Positions 22,593 to 34,766 are shown, counted from the first letter of the stretch. The stretch: DNA of 64,000 bases from Endothia cerciana (GCA_026119935.1 JALRMH010000055.1:169501-233500), one strand, 5' to 3'. The notes: generated from the sequence alone by a model not told the origin. A program made the numbers and translations.

Positions 22593-23853
22593 ATGCCGGT
22601 AGAGATACAGGGCATCAAGTCTGATGACATCCACGCAAAGATCAAGCTGTTGATCAACGGGATGGTCAATATCGAGGACAAGACCGGGAAGTACCTCCTG
22701 AAGCTCGACGATGGTCGCGTTATCGACACCAAAGGCTGGAACGACTGGGAGTGGACGCACGGTGTAGGCCTCTACGGGATATGGCAGTATTATGAGCTTA
22801 CGGGAGACGCCGCGTACCTCGAGATCATCGAGTCGTGGTTCGCCGCCCGCTTTGCTGCCGGAGGCACCACGAAGAACATCAACACGATGGCGGTCTTCCT
22901 GACGCTCGCCTACGTCTACGAGCGCACCGGGAACCCGTCCTACCTTCCGTGGCTCGACTCTTGGGCCGAGTGGGCGTATCGGGACCTCGAGCGGACCCGC
23001 TTCGGGGGCATGCAGCATGTCACCTACGTCTCGCTCCACGAGGAACAGCTGTGGGACGACACCCTCATGATGACGGTCCTCCCGCTCGCCAAGATCGGCC
23101 TGGTCCTCGGGCGCCCGCACTATGTTGCCGAGGCCAAGAGGCAGTTCCTCCTGCACGTGCAGTACCTCTTCGACCCCAAGACGGGCCTCTTCTATCACGG
23201 CTGGGAGTTCAACAAGCCCGGGGCCGGGGGTGGCAAGCTGGGCCACAACTTTGCGGAGGCGCTGTGGGCACGGGGCAACAGCTGGCTCACCATCGTCATC
23301 CCCGAGTTCCTGGAGCTCCTGGACCTCGACGTGACGACCGACCCCATCGGCGTGCACCTCGGGGGCGCCCTAGAGGCGCAGTGCTCTGCCCTGTCCTCGC
23401 TCCAGGCGACCTCGGGTCTCTGGCGAACGCTCTTGGACATCCCGGAGAGCGAGGGCTCGTATGTGGAGGCCAGCGCCACGGCAGGATTCGCATTCGGGAT
23501 GCTCAAGGCGCGGCGGAAGCGCTATCTGGACTCGGCAGCCCCGTTCTCCCCAGTAGAAAGCGCCGACGGACAGAGGCTCAGGGCCTCGAAGCAGAGCCAA
23601 TACGACGAGGTGGCGCTGAGAGCCATCAGGGGGATATTGGAGAACGTGGACGAGAGCGGTGAATTGTTGAACACATCATTCGGCACGGCGATGGGGTTAG
23701 TCAGACGCCCGAACGGCCTTTGTGGAACACCATGCTAATGTTTTTCGCAGAAACACCCTACAGCATTACAAGGACATTCCCGTCACCAGCATGCCGTACG
23801 GACAGGCCATGGCCATCATGGCATTTGTCGAATTCCTTCGACGTTTTGTGTAG
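22593..23853 (+). CDS. Unsaturated rhamnogalacturonyl hydrolase (GH105)
   Basis: Two exons, 22593-23695 and 23751-23853, give 401 residues. The (alpha/alpha)6-barrel family is recognised from WEWTHGVGLYG, the HEEQLWDDTLMMTVLPLAK segment with candidate catalytic Asp156 (W-x-D), FYHGWEFN, GHNFAEALWARGNSW and the C-terminal MPYGQAMAIMAF. These match YteR/YesR-like enzymes, which hydrate the 4,5-unsaturated galacturonyl residue left by rhamnogalacturonan lyases and so release it from rhamnose. No signal peptide is present (starts MPVEIQG, hydrophilic), so the enzyme should act in the cytosol on imported disaccharide, consistent with the divergent transporter. The start is preceded by a TATA-like element about 30 bases upstream. 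Confidence 0.92.
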
Positions 23854-24219
23854 AATTCTACGTTGGTACGGCAGGTTGCACAACACCCGGGAGGAGACTC
23901 GGGAGGGATTCAGGGAGAACGGTACAAGGTTGTCACATTCCGAGAGGATAGGCACACCATATAGGCTTAGAGCGAATTTGAAAACGGCCCATGGGTCCGT
24001 TAACAATAGTACAGCATGCTCTACAATGCTATTGGCGTCTCTACTTGACAATGCTCACGTGGCTTTTAATTCCCGCGTCATCATGCCAAGGGCAGACACG
24101 TGGTGTGTTGTGAGATGGGCGGAAAGGGCAACGCAGTTGCCTTCGCCACGAATAGAATAACAGCGTCAGGTCATGGCCGAAGTCCATGCGAACCCAGGTG
24201 GCTACGTATTGTTGCCCTC

Positions 24220-27200
24220 TTAGTATGGGGGTGTCTTCTTCCAGACCGGTAAGGAGCGCAGATTCTGCCTGTCGAAATCCACCTTGCCCTTACTGTCGAC
24301 CCAAGCCCCCTCGTCGGTAGCCTTGATGCCATCTGCAGCCAGGGAATCGATCTCCTTTTTGCTGAGGCCATACTGATCCTTTGGTAGCCAGACAATGAGT
24401 GTGTTGGACTTCAGGCTCGGGTTCTTGTAGGCATCCCTAACCTGGTCGTCAGTATATTGCGGCGGAGGGTCGGTCTCGGCAGCCGTGTGCCGCAGGAACG
24501 CTCTCATAGCCTTCTGAGATGCATAAACATGTGGCTCAAAGAATCGGGCCACAGGATCTAACACCTTGCGAGGTATGTGGGCCTCGCGCCCAATCTGCTG
24601 GATCCGGGAATGGTCGTATGGTTCAGCCTCCTCTTGTGCCCTAGCCTCCTCTTGTGCCCTACCCTCCTCCACGGCTGCCAGGAGAGGCTCTTGTTCGGGT
24701 TCTCTCTCACCCGCATCCCCGGAGGTTAGGCTAGAGGGGAAATGGTCCTCCAGAGGTTTGAGATAGCGGTTGGTAAGCACGTTATAAGTGATCGTGCCAA
24801 AGAACAGAACCAGTGTCATAATCGAAGGTCCGGTAGCCTTGCGGAGTCCGAAGAGCCCGATGAGACACAACTCGCCGATATACACGCCTGCAAGAATTTG
24901 TTGCAGTGCACGTGTATAACACTTGCCCTTGGATTCAACCTTTGGCTGGACAACAAAAAGGAGATTGTACTATGACATGGATGTCAGTGATCGCCCTGAC
25001 AGGCTGTCCTGCCCACGCACATCTTAAGCGGAGCCTCGGATCTTGAGAAGAGCCGTAGAGATAGGCTCACAGGGCCAACGCACCTTGTAGCTGCAGTAGA
25101 AGAAGAAAAGGCCCACGGTTGCAAAGCCGAGGACGAGCGGTGAGATGCAGCTATATACCAGAGCGATGATGATAAAGTTGGTGAACTTTGGATAAACTTT
25201 ACCCCAGCCGATGCCCTTGAGACTGGTGTACTGTTTGTATTTATCCCGCGGGGTTTTGTAGATGAACATTTCGAACAAGATGTACTCGAAGAGGTCTGAC
25301 CAATTCATGATGTTCTTCGTGGAGGATGCGAGTCCTTGCAGAATGAAGTACGTGAGGTAGAAGTTCGAGGACTTGGGAATGTTGTCGGCAAGCATTTCAG
25401 GTATGTGGTGCGGCTCGTTGATGATCCTCGGGATGAATGCCGTGGCTGAGGAACTGAATGCGGTGACCAGGAAGACCTGTATGATTTGGAAGGCGTAGTA
25501 CCACGCCTGGACTTGGAGCTCGGCCGAGACCGTTGTCGGCTCTCCAGACGCCTTGGCAACCTCTACACCAGGAACGCGTCAGCAAGACATCCAGAAGCGG
25601 CTGGGGCACTCGAGTACTACTCACTTCTCATGATATTCGGCACGTACGAGGCGAGCAGACTGGTGAGAAAAGGGGGAAGCAGTCCAGTCAGAAGACCAAG
25701 CACTGGTTCGGGGAGGTTCTTCAGCCAGTGAAGCCACTGGAAGCCTGCGAGGTAATTGACATTCGAGATCGTGCCCACGATTGCAGTCGGGATAGACCAG
25801 AAGATGATCAAGAGCGCAATGAAAACGTTGGCGACTGATTTCTTTGACATGCGTTCGGCCTGTGGCATCGCCAGATTGGACCAGATGACCTCATTCGGGA
25901 CGACGCCGATGAGTTTGGAATGGATGGTGAGATTCGGCGGGACGGGGATCCGGAGCTTGGACTCGCTGCGGTAGGCCCTCTGGGCCGCTGCTTGATCAAT
26001 GTACTCGACAAAGACGGCGCAGCGAGTGTGACCCTCTGCCTCCTGGATTGTGTCAGTCTCTCTTTTATCATTGACCTTCTGGACCGCTTTCTTGACGTCT
26101 CCCCGCAGGTGGTCGATAAGGTCGGACGCGGCCCCGGCTATGTAATACGCCCTCTCGCGTGGACGGGCACTTTCAACGTCCGGCGGAGACTCGTTGTTCA
26201 TAGAAGAGTCGGCATCCCCCGATTTTGCAAAAGTTTTGCTCGCCTTCCTGATAAATGACACCTCTGCGTATTCCAACTTCATGGCTTTGGCATCTCGAGA
26301 GCCCACAGCATCATCAAGGGTCGCTGTCTTGGTGACAACCCACTGAGATCTGGCATCGTCGCCGAATGCAGACTGGACATTGGCATCCGGCGAAGCTCCC
26401 TTGGACGGGTCGAGATGGAGGACTGTGCGCGAGGAGAGGCGCGACGCGTTGGCCCGAGACAGGTACCAGGCCTGACGCAGCCCTATAAGCCAAATGCGCT
26501 CCCTGGCGATCACAAACATGACAAAGCCAAAGTACAGCCACGCGACCACCGCATGTGCGTAGAGCCGGTCCTTGTAATGCACATTGCCGAAGCCCAGCCT
26601 GTCGAGCTGAGAGGCATCGCCGCCTCCCGTGGCGTTGACGGGAAACAGGATCGGCCAAGTGATGCAGACCCCGACGAAACAGGTGAAGATGGTGGTCCTC
26701 AAGAAGCGGAGGTACAGGTAGGCATCGAGGGAAGAGTGCTCAAGCACGAACTTGTCATCCAGCTGCCTGATGGTCCGCAGCCACTCGAAGCGTTTCAGGC
26801 TGGAGATTGGCGTCCGGTCCCTGGTTCCCACGGTCAGCACAGCGCTCAGGCAAAGATGTCCATCCGACGGCCCAAGGACTCACTTCTCAGGTATTACATC
26901 GATGTAGGTCCTCGGCGAGTAAATCCTGCGGAATGGCCTTTTGATAATGACGAAGACCAACAGAAGCAACACAGCGCTCGTCAAGGATGGGATCAAAGCG
27001 GCCAGGATAGCAGGAAGAGAGGCCGAGGTGTCCGACTGGAACTGCTAGTGAGTCTCGAGGTGCTTACCGCATGGGCCATGGAGGAGCCCTGAGAGACATC
27101 GAACAGGTACGATAAGGAGAGGGTGCATGGCACTCACGTCTTTGCTAGCTGTGTTGTTCTTAAAGGGCGTGAACAGAGCGCCGACCGGGTGAGTGTTCCA

Positions 27201-27236
27201 CCCGGCGGCGGGAGGTAGGAGGGGATGCTGATCCAT
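24220..27236 (-). CDS. CSC1/OSCA-like stress-gated cation channel (RSN1_7TM, DUF221)
   Basis: Starts at 27236 (MDQHPLLPPAAGW). Exon 1 ends at 27138; exon 2 (about 27045-26885) encodes the first helix (ALIPSLTSAVLLLLVFVIIKRP); exon 3 (about 26820-25624) carries helices 2-3, a long cytosolic loop and the next helices; exons at about 25561-25085 and 24968-24220 finish the pore. Family landmarks are IYSPRTYIDVIPEK, AFVEYIDQAAAQRAY (RRM-like loop), PNEVIWSNLAM, LPPFLTSLLASYVP and NFYLTYFILQGL. The C-terminus is charged with an EEARAQEEA-type duplication. The protein should be a plasma-membrane or vacuolar, calcium-permeable channel opened by osmotic or mechanical stress. Length (over 850 residues) fits fungal CSC1-like proteins. 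Confidence 0.88.
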
Positions 27237-27474
27237 CGATCTCACTTCAATTCTGTCAGACAAGCTGGAAACGAGGGGGTGATGCCAAAAGATGCATGCC
27301 TGGAACTGTCACCGGCCATGGAGTGTTGAAAGTCTATTCACAACTCGAGAGGATGATGCCGCCGCGGCGATGACGTCGCAGCCTGGCTTTTCCAAGGATT
27401 GTGCCCACCCAAAGCCGCCGCGCCCCTTAGGGGGGGAGACCCTAACCCTGCCAACGTCACCTCACTGGAAGGTT

Positions 27475-27497
27475 GGGGAGGGGGGGAGGGGGGCGGG
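27475..27497 (+). other. G-quadruplex-capable G tract
   Basis: Four G runs (G4, G7, G6, G3) separated by single bases form an obvious potential four-stranded motif about 240 bases upstream of the channel gene start, on the strand opposite to its coding strand. Confidence 0.55.
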
Positions 27498-27802
27498 TTC
27501 TCACTGGGGCAGTTGAGCCCTCGAAGACGTCTCAGACAAGAACTTGATAGCCGATATCCGATGCTGTTGTTCTCAGAAACTTCAAGGAACCCACTCCTCA
27601 AGACACAGTAAAACTCAAAAACTCCTATTTTCAAGATACAGCAACGTGAGTTGTCATCTTATCCACCAGCCGCCTGCCGGAACACCTGACCGTCCTCGTC
27701 CTCCCCGGATGTGCCCCCAATCCGGATGCAAACCTGTGATGAGGCACTACATGTAATCTACCACGGGTCCTCTTGCGCCTCAACAAGTCCTTGTCTCGTA
27801 TC

Positions 27803-28622
27803 TCAGTACCACGTCGGGGTCACAGACCAGTGGCGCAGCATTGTCGTGACGGCCGAGTTCCACTCATACTCAAAGCACCGGGCCAGCTGATCTACCTCTT
27901 CGGCTGTGGGCTCACGGCCTCCCCACATCTCGGGCTTTGCCGCCTCCAACACGGAGTACATCGCTATCAGGTTTCTATCTCATCTAGTCAGCACAGACGT
28001 CCGCTGAGGCGCTTGTAATAGTCGGGATCACCCATCCGTGCGGGCCACGGAGGTAGGTACCCGACGGGGGATATCAGGTCGCACGTACTCATCGACAATC
28101 TTTCGGAGGCACAGCCATGCCATATTCCAGCTCCGATTGCTCTCCGGATCATTGCGGACACGGACCTGTGCGTCCGCCAGGATATCCCCGCAGAAGGGAT
28201 AACTCCTCGTGAGCCCCCTCAGCTCCGTGAGGAACTGGTTACTGCTGACGTAGTAGCTCCACGCCTCTGTCATCGGGCCCTGGAATGCCACGGCGTCGTT
28301 CTCATCCTCACACGCGGCGGCGGTGCGCTCAACCCTGACGAGCTCCGTCAACGTGTTCACCGAATGGGATTGCAGGGACTCGATCATCCGGCGGACAGCG
28401 CGCTGTGACGAACATTCTGTCAGTCGATAATCCCATCCCACATCCTTTGTACCTCGTCTACGTGACTCTTGGTCCCCTATACATCTTGTGGTTGTAGGTA
28501 GGGCCGGGGCCGGCGACGTCACCCGCCTGGGCCCTCTAGGTAGTGGGATGATAGGGTCGTACCTGAGCTCCCTTGTCTTTCTGGGTTCCATGAGACCCAC
28601 GACTTGAGCGGGATGACGACAT
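27803..28622 (-). CDS. Small orphan protein, function unknown
   Basis: Three exons, 28622-28563, 28402-28089 and 27974-27803, are joined by GTACGA...CACAG and GTACGT...GATAG introns and give 181 residues with an intact frame. The N-terminus is Ser/Arg-rich. The middle is helical with RRMIESLQSHSVNTLTELVRVE and an acidic CEDENDAV stretch. The C-terminal exon encodes ENLIAMYSVLEAAKPEMWGG and ends in SVTPTWY. There is no signal peptide and no membrane helix. A TATATAAAG box lies about 180 bases upstream. I do not recognise a domain. The frame continuity across two introns is the main evidence that it is a real gene. Confidence 0.6.
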
Positions 28623-30702
28623 GGTGCCAGCTATACTTTTTCCCCTATTCTTTTCTTTTCTTTTCTTGTTGAGTATTCGGTTTCGTGGCCGACGAACAGA
28701 GGTGCGAGAGTGTCTCGATAGAAGAGGACTTTCCAAAAGAGTGTGTGCTTGATGCCAAGAGGTTATACCCAAGCCTTGTGAGAAGGCCCCTCCCTTCTTT
28801 ATATATCGAGCATAGCAGTAAGTGTGAGCGACATTGTACTAGCACCGCCGCGAATGCTCGCTATATTACTTGCAGGGCACCCAGAGCCTTCAGAACGTAT
28901 CTTGCGTCAGTCAGATGGGAGGAAACGAATCGGGATCGTGTGGGTCCCCAAATAGCTGGGGGCCGGACTTTCAATGAAGCTCACCTGGGCATGACAAGCC
29001 CGAGTGTCGGACTATGGGAACCAAGGCATGGGTTCCGCTAGGATCGCTGTGTCGTCCTCTCACTGCCTCACCCGTTTCCCAAATGGGGAATCCTATCACT
29101 CGTCGGCCAGCGAATAGGATATCAAACTGCCTAATGGGGAGAAACTCATCCATGACGATAGAATACACCTTTCTATATTCGGGCACTAAAGGATTGGGAC
29201 TAGACGACAGAGCCGCAAATGACAATCCCCTGTGCAGCAGGGGATGCAGCAAGTCATATCGGTGGATATCCCCCGACAGGGCCGAAATCCACACCTCCCG
29301 GTGGGACAGGACAGTAGTGCTGTCGAAGCTTTGCGGTTGATGCTGAAACCTGAGGTGGGGACTAGGAGGCGCTCATTTGTGCACCTTGGGGACACCCTTC
29401 GAGGTTCTCCAGCAGAAGGTCTTGATGACAACCTAGGCCATCCGGTCTGTGTACAGATCGGAGCAGGTCATCGGCGTCACAAGGCTGTTATTGCGAGGGG
29501 CTTCGCAAGTCATAATATCAATTTTGCAAGAGTTCAGGGTAGAAAGATACCATGCAGTGATGCAAAGGACAAAATCTGGTGCAAGGCTTAAGCGGTTGCA
29601 ATGTTAACTTCGGGAGACCGGGGGCCCATTCGGTCAGGTTCGTAAAGGTTACGTATCGGGGAGACAGGAAGACGACAAGCTACACAAACGCCGAGACAGA
29701 ACCTCACAAGAGGGGCATCTCGCTCTGGTAAGCTCGGGTTTCGGCCTGTCGTCGTTCCATTCTTACATGCGCCCCATGATCACGCACCAGACTACTGCAG
29801 TCTACGGAGGCCAAACGGGTATACAAGCTCGAAGGCAGCCACGGAAAGGGAAGCATTCTAGTGCTCCCATCATGATTGCATAGCCCCTCTCTGGCAACCT
29901 GTTCCGCCGAAGAGGAGCCAGTCCGGCGACCCGATGATGCTCACCGTTCCATGGTCGAGGCCACACGGTCGCACGCCCGGTAGGGAACCTCGGCTTCTCA
30001 ACAAACAGAACTGAGATGGTCATTGGCCGATTTTGTGATTACGGCAGATATATATTTTGGGAATCGTTTGACTAATGAAATGGCGGTATAGTCCCCTGGG
30101 CGTTTCGGAGCTTCAGCCTTGTAGGGCTGCAGCAGACCTGCAGCAGACCCGCAGCAGACGTGCATACGGTCCTGGCTCACCTGTAGTCTCGTCCAACCCG
30201 GGGCCAGAGTTTCGATTTGCGCATATGCGACGGATCAGGCCAGGATCTGCGCAGGCCTGCCGTGAGCACCCCGCGGACGAGCAGTCTCGTCTGCGATCGG
30301 ACCTCATAGGCCACTCGCTCTTGTAGGTCAGCATTCCCGTTTCCACACACACAAACCCAGGGGCTTGGGGAGAATGAGATTTTAGTCTGGTGCTCCTGCG
30401 GTTCCGAGGAGCCGGATCATAAGTCTCACCTGGAACAGTTGACATGCCGGAGGGGGGCCGACGTCACACCCGCTATCTGGGTTCGGCGTTCCAGATGGCC
30501 CACGAGCACCTGCACGTATTAACAGACACAGAAGTGGACGGAACTCGATTGTAGTGCCTTCGAGGTGGCGAGTGCTCCATATCGTGAGCGGGGATTGGGA
30601 TCATCTCCAGAGAGCTACAGTGATTGCCTGACTTTGCAGTATCCAAAAATTTCCAAGTCTGCTCTATCAATGAGAAGACGGGCCAGATCGGGTCTCTAGA
30701 TG
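28623..30702. other. 2.1-kb intergenic stretch
   Basis: Only short unconvincing ORFs on both strands. It holds the promoter of the orphan gene at the left, a TTTTC-rich tract near 28655-28668 and a short tandem repeat near 30127. No tRNA or transposon ends were recognised. Confidence 0.5.
30127..30159. repeat. Three tandem GCAGCAGAC units
   Basis: Three adjacent copies of an 11-base unit (GCAGCAGACCT/C and variants) in non-coding DNA. Confidence 0.7.
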
Positions 30703-32890
30703 TCATACCTGTCGCTCGTCATGTCCTCCATAGCCTTCCGCATGTTCATGCACCGAGCCGTCGGCCTCGCTATCATCAGTGTCACTACCATCCTCGCCGA
30801 CAAAATCAGCACTCTCCAGGTTGCCGCCTTTTATGGCCAAGGTCCACAGCCAACCTAGAAAGGCCACGCCGCCGAACAGGCCCCAGGCGAGTAGTTCGCC
30901 CTTAGGACGGATGCTGGTTGAGAGCGTGAATACAGCGCCAGAGGTCAAGGGCCCGAAGCTGCGGCCAGCGGCAGACAGGGTCTGAGCGATGCCGTTGAGG
31001 GTGCCTAGAGTCTCGTGAGATGGCGCGGAATTCGTGATCTGTAGAACGGCACACGATGTCGTTAGTAAACGTGATGAACACAAGGTCAGAGGATTCCAAG
31101 AGACAGCGACAGCTTACCAGCAAGAGGACACAGCTCAAGCCACCTACGGCACTCAGGTTCTTGAGGACAAGGATGACACCAAGTTCTGCTAGGAGAGATG
31201 ATCTGCCGTCTGTCCAGCCAAACAACCCCCGCTGATCTTGATAACCGACCCAAGGGATCAAGATCATGCAGAGCGCCAAGCCCAGCAGGCTCAGCCTGAA
31301 CGTGCCCAGGTTGCCTAAGCGTGCCTTGATACGCTCGAACAAAGATATCTGGAAGACGATGGTGACCACCCCGGCCAGGCTCATGCTCACACCGATCGTG
31401 CCCGGCCCGAGATCGCGTCCAGTTGGGGGCGCACCGCTCGCAAATATGGGATACAGGCTGTTGAAGGAGATATTGGCGACCTGGAAGATGAGATATGTGA
31501 AGAGGATGCTCAACGTGGTCCACTTGAGCAGCTGACGCAAGGTCGACCGGCGAGACGGACGGCCGTCCTTGCTGTCGTCCGCAGCGTCGTCCGCAGCGTC
31601 GTCCGCAGCGTCGTCCGCAGCGGCATAGTCCAGGGACTCGATGCCCGGATAATCAGAGGCGTGTAGGAGTGCCTGTTCCTCGCCCGTATCTCCCTGTCCA
31701 CCGTATCTACTCCCCTGATCTTCACCATCATCCCCCAAGGGACCCGAGCCGCGACGAGAGCTCGACCAGTGCGGTATCCAGGAGCCCTTCTTTCCCTTAT
31801 TCCGACCGAGACAGGAGCAGAGACAGAGGTTCTCCGCCCAGCCTAGCCCGGTCAGCGCGCGCCCCCGTTCGGCATCTTCGAGCGTCTCCTGAAACCATAT
31901 GGCCAAGACCACGACAGCGAGGAGAAGTGCAGCAGCCGACATGACGTTGGGGCCGAGGAATGGGTACTTCATGCCATCCTCCCCCCCAACCAGCAGCCCG
32001 CCCAGCGCGGGGCCGGTGATGCCTCCCAGAGAGTACATGACCGGCAGCCAGGTGAAGGCCCTGCTCTGGTTGCTCCTGTCGGTCAGCTCGCCCAGGACGG
32101 TTGGGACCACGGCAGCGTTGCCATTCAACAGACCCATGGCGACGTGGACCACCAGGACCTGCCAGTACCTCTGGCAGAAGCCGAAGAATGAGAAGCAGAC
32201 CATCAGCAGGGCCGTCCCGAGCAGTATGACAGGCTTCCGACCGACGCGGTCTGAGAGGTAGCCCCACAGGAGGTTTGTCAGGAGCTGGGCGAGGGCGAAG
32301 GAGGATGCCAGCACGCCCACGTAGAGGCCAACCTGCCCGTCCGGTATCTCGGGAAACGAGGCCACCATGGTGGGCAGGTATGGACCTATGGAGTTCAGGG
32401 CGGTCTGCTCGCAGATGCTCAGGAGGGCCAGGAGGGCCAACTGCCGAACGGGCAAGGGGGTGGCATGGGCGTTGCCGTCCCTGCTGCTCGTGTGCCTGTG
32501 CCTGCTCCCGCGGCCCCCGCGCCTCTTGCCCCCATCACCACCGTCGCCATCGGAGTAGGATGTCGGAGAGAGGGTCGCGGCCGAGTCGGGGGCGTCGCTG
32601 GGGGTCTTGGGCGGCTGTGTGGGGAAGGTATGGTACTTGTGGGTGGACTGTCGGCGCGTGCCCACGATGGTGCTCCGCCTGCGGCTCGAACGATCCGCGC
32701 GTGGGCCGTAGGAGGTCGGAAAGGCGGGAATGGGCGCGCCGGCGTGGAAGGATCCGGAAGAGGTCAGCCGCATGGGGCGGGTGAGGCCTGGGCGCGAGGA
32801 GGAGAAGGAGGACGAGGAGGAGACGGTATGGGAGCCCGAGGCTGGGGTGGAGGAGGAGGCGGCCGAGCGCACGGCGGCCGGCTGAGGCAT
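30703..32890 (-). CDS. MFS transporter, DHA1-like, with long hydrophilic N-terminus and central loop
   Basis: Two exons, 32890-31118 and 31038-30703, give 702 residues; an in-frame ATG at 32992 would add 34. About 140 N-terminal residues are Ser/Arg/Gly-rich and cytosolic. Helices begin at LPVRQLALLALLSICEQTALNSIGPYLPTMV. The MFS motif A appears as GYLSDRVGRKPV, and helix 4-5 carries GELTDRSNQSRAF. Helices 1-6 and 7-12 are separated by a cytosolic loop of about 110 residues that contains four perfect AADD units. The C-terminal half has ITNSAPSHETLGTLNGIAQT, typical of the fungal ZIFL/peptide-nitrate-like and multidrug DHA1 families. Substrate is unknown. It is divergent from the DUF427 gene. 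Confidence 0.87.
31574..31621. repeat. 12-bp coding tandem repeat (four perfect units)
   Basis: GTCGTCCGCAGC is repeated four times without mismatch inside the transporter gene. On the coding strand it gives a repeated AADD tetrapeptide in the central cytosolic loop. Unit changes would not shift the frame, so length variation among strains is likely. Confidence 0.92.
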
Positions 32891-33885
32891 GTCGGCGGCG
32901 CGGTGCGGTGCGGTGGGGACAAGAGAGATGCTATCACGGCCCTGAGCAGCGCATCCTCTCTCCTTCACGATGCTGGGGAGAACCCGTTCCAAGCCTCGCT
33001 GTCCAGGGTCACCTCAGGGCAGGCGAAGAAGGGATAGTTGAAAATATCCTGGGCTCTTGTCTCCTCGGCGGGTCCATGACCATGAGCAGAATGTGACGTG
33101 CCCCGCGACGGAGTCGTCCCAAATCACTGGCGCCGGTATCTGAAAAATCGCTGACGCAACGGGCGAGCCCGCCCCGGCTCGCCCGCCCCGGCTCGCCCGC
33201 CGCAGTCCCGTCAGGCGAGGAGACTTAGCTCCGGTAGGGCTGACTCAGCAGGGATCGGGGTATGCACCTCGACAAATCGATGACGGCTCATTTCAAACCC
33301 CTGCAGGACAAAAGAGCGTAGCGTATCAGGTGGCATTTTACCATAGTACGTCCGTACTGTCTCCTCTGTCGCTCTTCCTCTCGTGCAGGCCGGAGATATA
33401 TGGCCATAGATAATGCCGTATAGGTTCAAGTAGTATTCTCTAGAGACTTTTATCTACTGCGTGTCACGTTCTAGGAAACCTTGTACACGACACGGATGGG
33501 GGTTTTTTCCTTTTTTTTTTCGGAGGGGGGGGAGGAGGTTGGAATGTCGCCAACTGCTCAGTGCCGGAATGATCAGTATTCGAGACTTCACCACCCTTCA
33601 GGGGTTCTATCTGCACTCGACCCTGACGACGTGATGAGATCTGCAGTATTTTGCAACAAGTGAATTGCAGTAACGGGCTGGATTAGTCAACAACACGCCA
33701 TACTAAGCACCCCAAGTACTGAAAACCCCGCTCGGCGCCCATCAAATCAAATTGCTGCTTCTGTTCTCGTCAATCAATCTCATCTTCCTACGTGTCTCGA
33801 TGGCTTCCCTACCCAGACTGAGGTAAGACATGTCCCGCCGCGTGAGGCAGGCCAGCCTCGCATCTCGTCTAAGGCCGCAGCTGAG
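32891..33885. promoter_or_regulatory. Divergent intergenic region between the MFS and DUF427 genes
   Basis: About 1 kb without a convincing gene. It contains a GC-rich tandem repeat at 33165-33202 and homopolymer-rich DNA at 33499-33535. Confidence 0.45.
33165..33202. repeat. GC-rich tandem repeat (GCTCGCCCGCCCCG unit)
   Basis: Two and a half copies of a 14-base unit built from GGCTCGCCCGCCCC. Confidence 0.7.
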
Positions 33886-34766
33886 ATGCCCCCTTCCAGC
33901 CCGGCCGAGCTGGCACTGAAGCTCGTGAACGACGGACCTCATAAGAAAGAGCCGGCCAACCGGCGTATACGGGCACTGCTTGGTGGCCAATGGATCTTTG
34001 ACACGTTGGAAGCGCAATATGTCTGGGAGCATCCTTACTGTGGGTCTTATGATTGGTCTGCGTCGATCGGGGCACGCTTCCATGTCGGCAGCTAAACCCT
34101 TTCTCTCACAGTCCCCTTCTACTATATACCGCTGAAGGCGATCGGGAGCGGGCCAGGCAAGATATCCAAGGAGACCCAAGACAAGGCGGGATTCTGGTTA
34201 GGTTCCGTCACGGGTGGCAACCAGAAGGCGGAGGCTACAGGCTACGATGAAGGCCCTCTGGCTGGCCTTGTCAAGATTAAAGCGAGCGATGCAGGTTCGT
34301 CCTTCAGCAAAGATACCCTGTCATTCAGAGGTACTGCTGACCTTGGGTCTAAACAGAATGGTTCGCCGAGGACGAGAGGCTCCTGGGCGGACATCCCAAA
34401 GACCCCTATAAGCGCATCGAGATACTCCCCTCCACTCGGGAGATCCGCATCGAGGTTGCTGGCATCGTCGTGGCACAGAGCAGCAGCAACATGTTCCTGT
34501 ACGAAACGATGCTGCGACCACGCTACTACCTCCCTGCCACGGCCGTCCGCGACTGGGCGGTCCTCATCAAGAGCGACACGACGACCTTCTGCCCATACAA
34601 GGGACAGGCTGCGTACTATGATGTCAAGGCAGGCGACGTCATGGTCAAAGATGCCGTCTGGTACTACGTCTATCCCACTCAGGAGAGCGCGGCTATTCAG
34701 GGGCGGTTATGTTTCTATAACGAGAAGGTTGATGTTTTCGTCGATGGTGTAGAGGAGGAGGTTTGA
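33886..34766 (+). CDS. DUF427 domain protein
   Basis: Three exons, 33886-34039, 34112-34294 and 34357-34766, give 248 residues. The C-terminal part is a clear DUF427 fold: IRIEVAGIVVAQS, LYETMLRPRYYLP, TTTFCPYKGQAAYY, AVWYYVYPTQESAAIQGRLCFYNEKVDVFVDG. The N-terminal part (RRIRALLGGQWIFDTLEAQYVWEHPY) resembles a second, degenerate copy, as many DUF427 proteins are duplicated. Biochemical function is not established for the family. No targeting signal is visible. Introns are short; the first has a GTGGGT donor, which is less usual, and its acceptor creates YFPFYYIP. Confidence 0.85.

Noticed and set aside
22344..23357. 337-residue minus-strand ORF
   Set aside because: Antisense shadow of the GH105 gene.
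12944..23853. Secondary-metabolite gene cluster
   Set aside because: No PKS, NRPS, terpene cyclase or tailoring set is present; hydrolases and carriers fit polysaccharide use.
27438..27450. CCCTAACCCTG, resembling fungal telomere repeat (CCCTAA)n
   Set aside because: Only about one and a half units, inside a promoter; no array.
28685..29041. 118-residue plus-strand ORF starting MADEQRCESV
   Set aside because: Overlaps the promoter and TATA box of the orphan gene at 28622; no splice partner, no motif.
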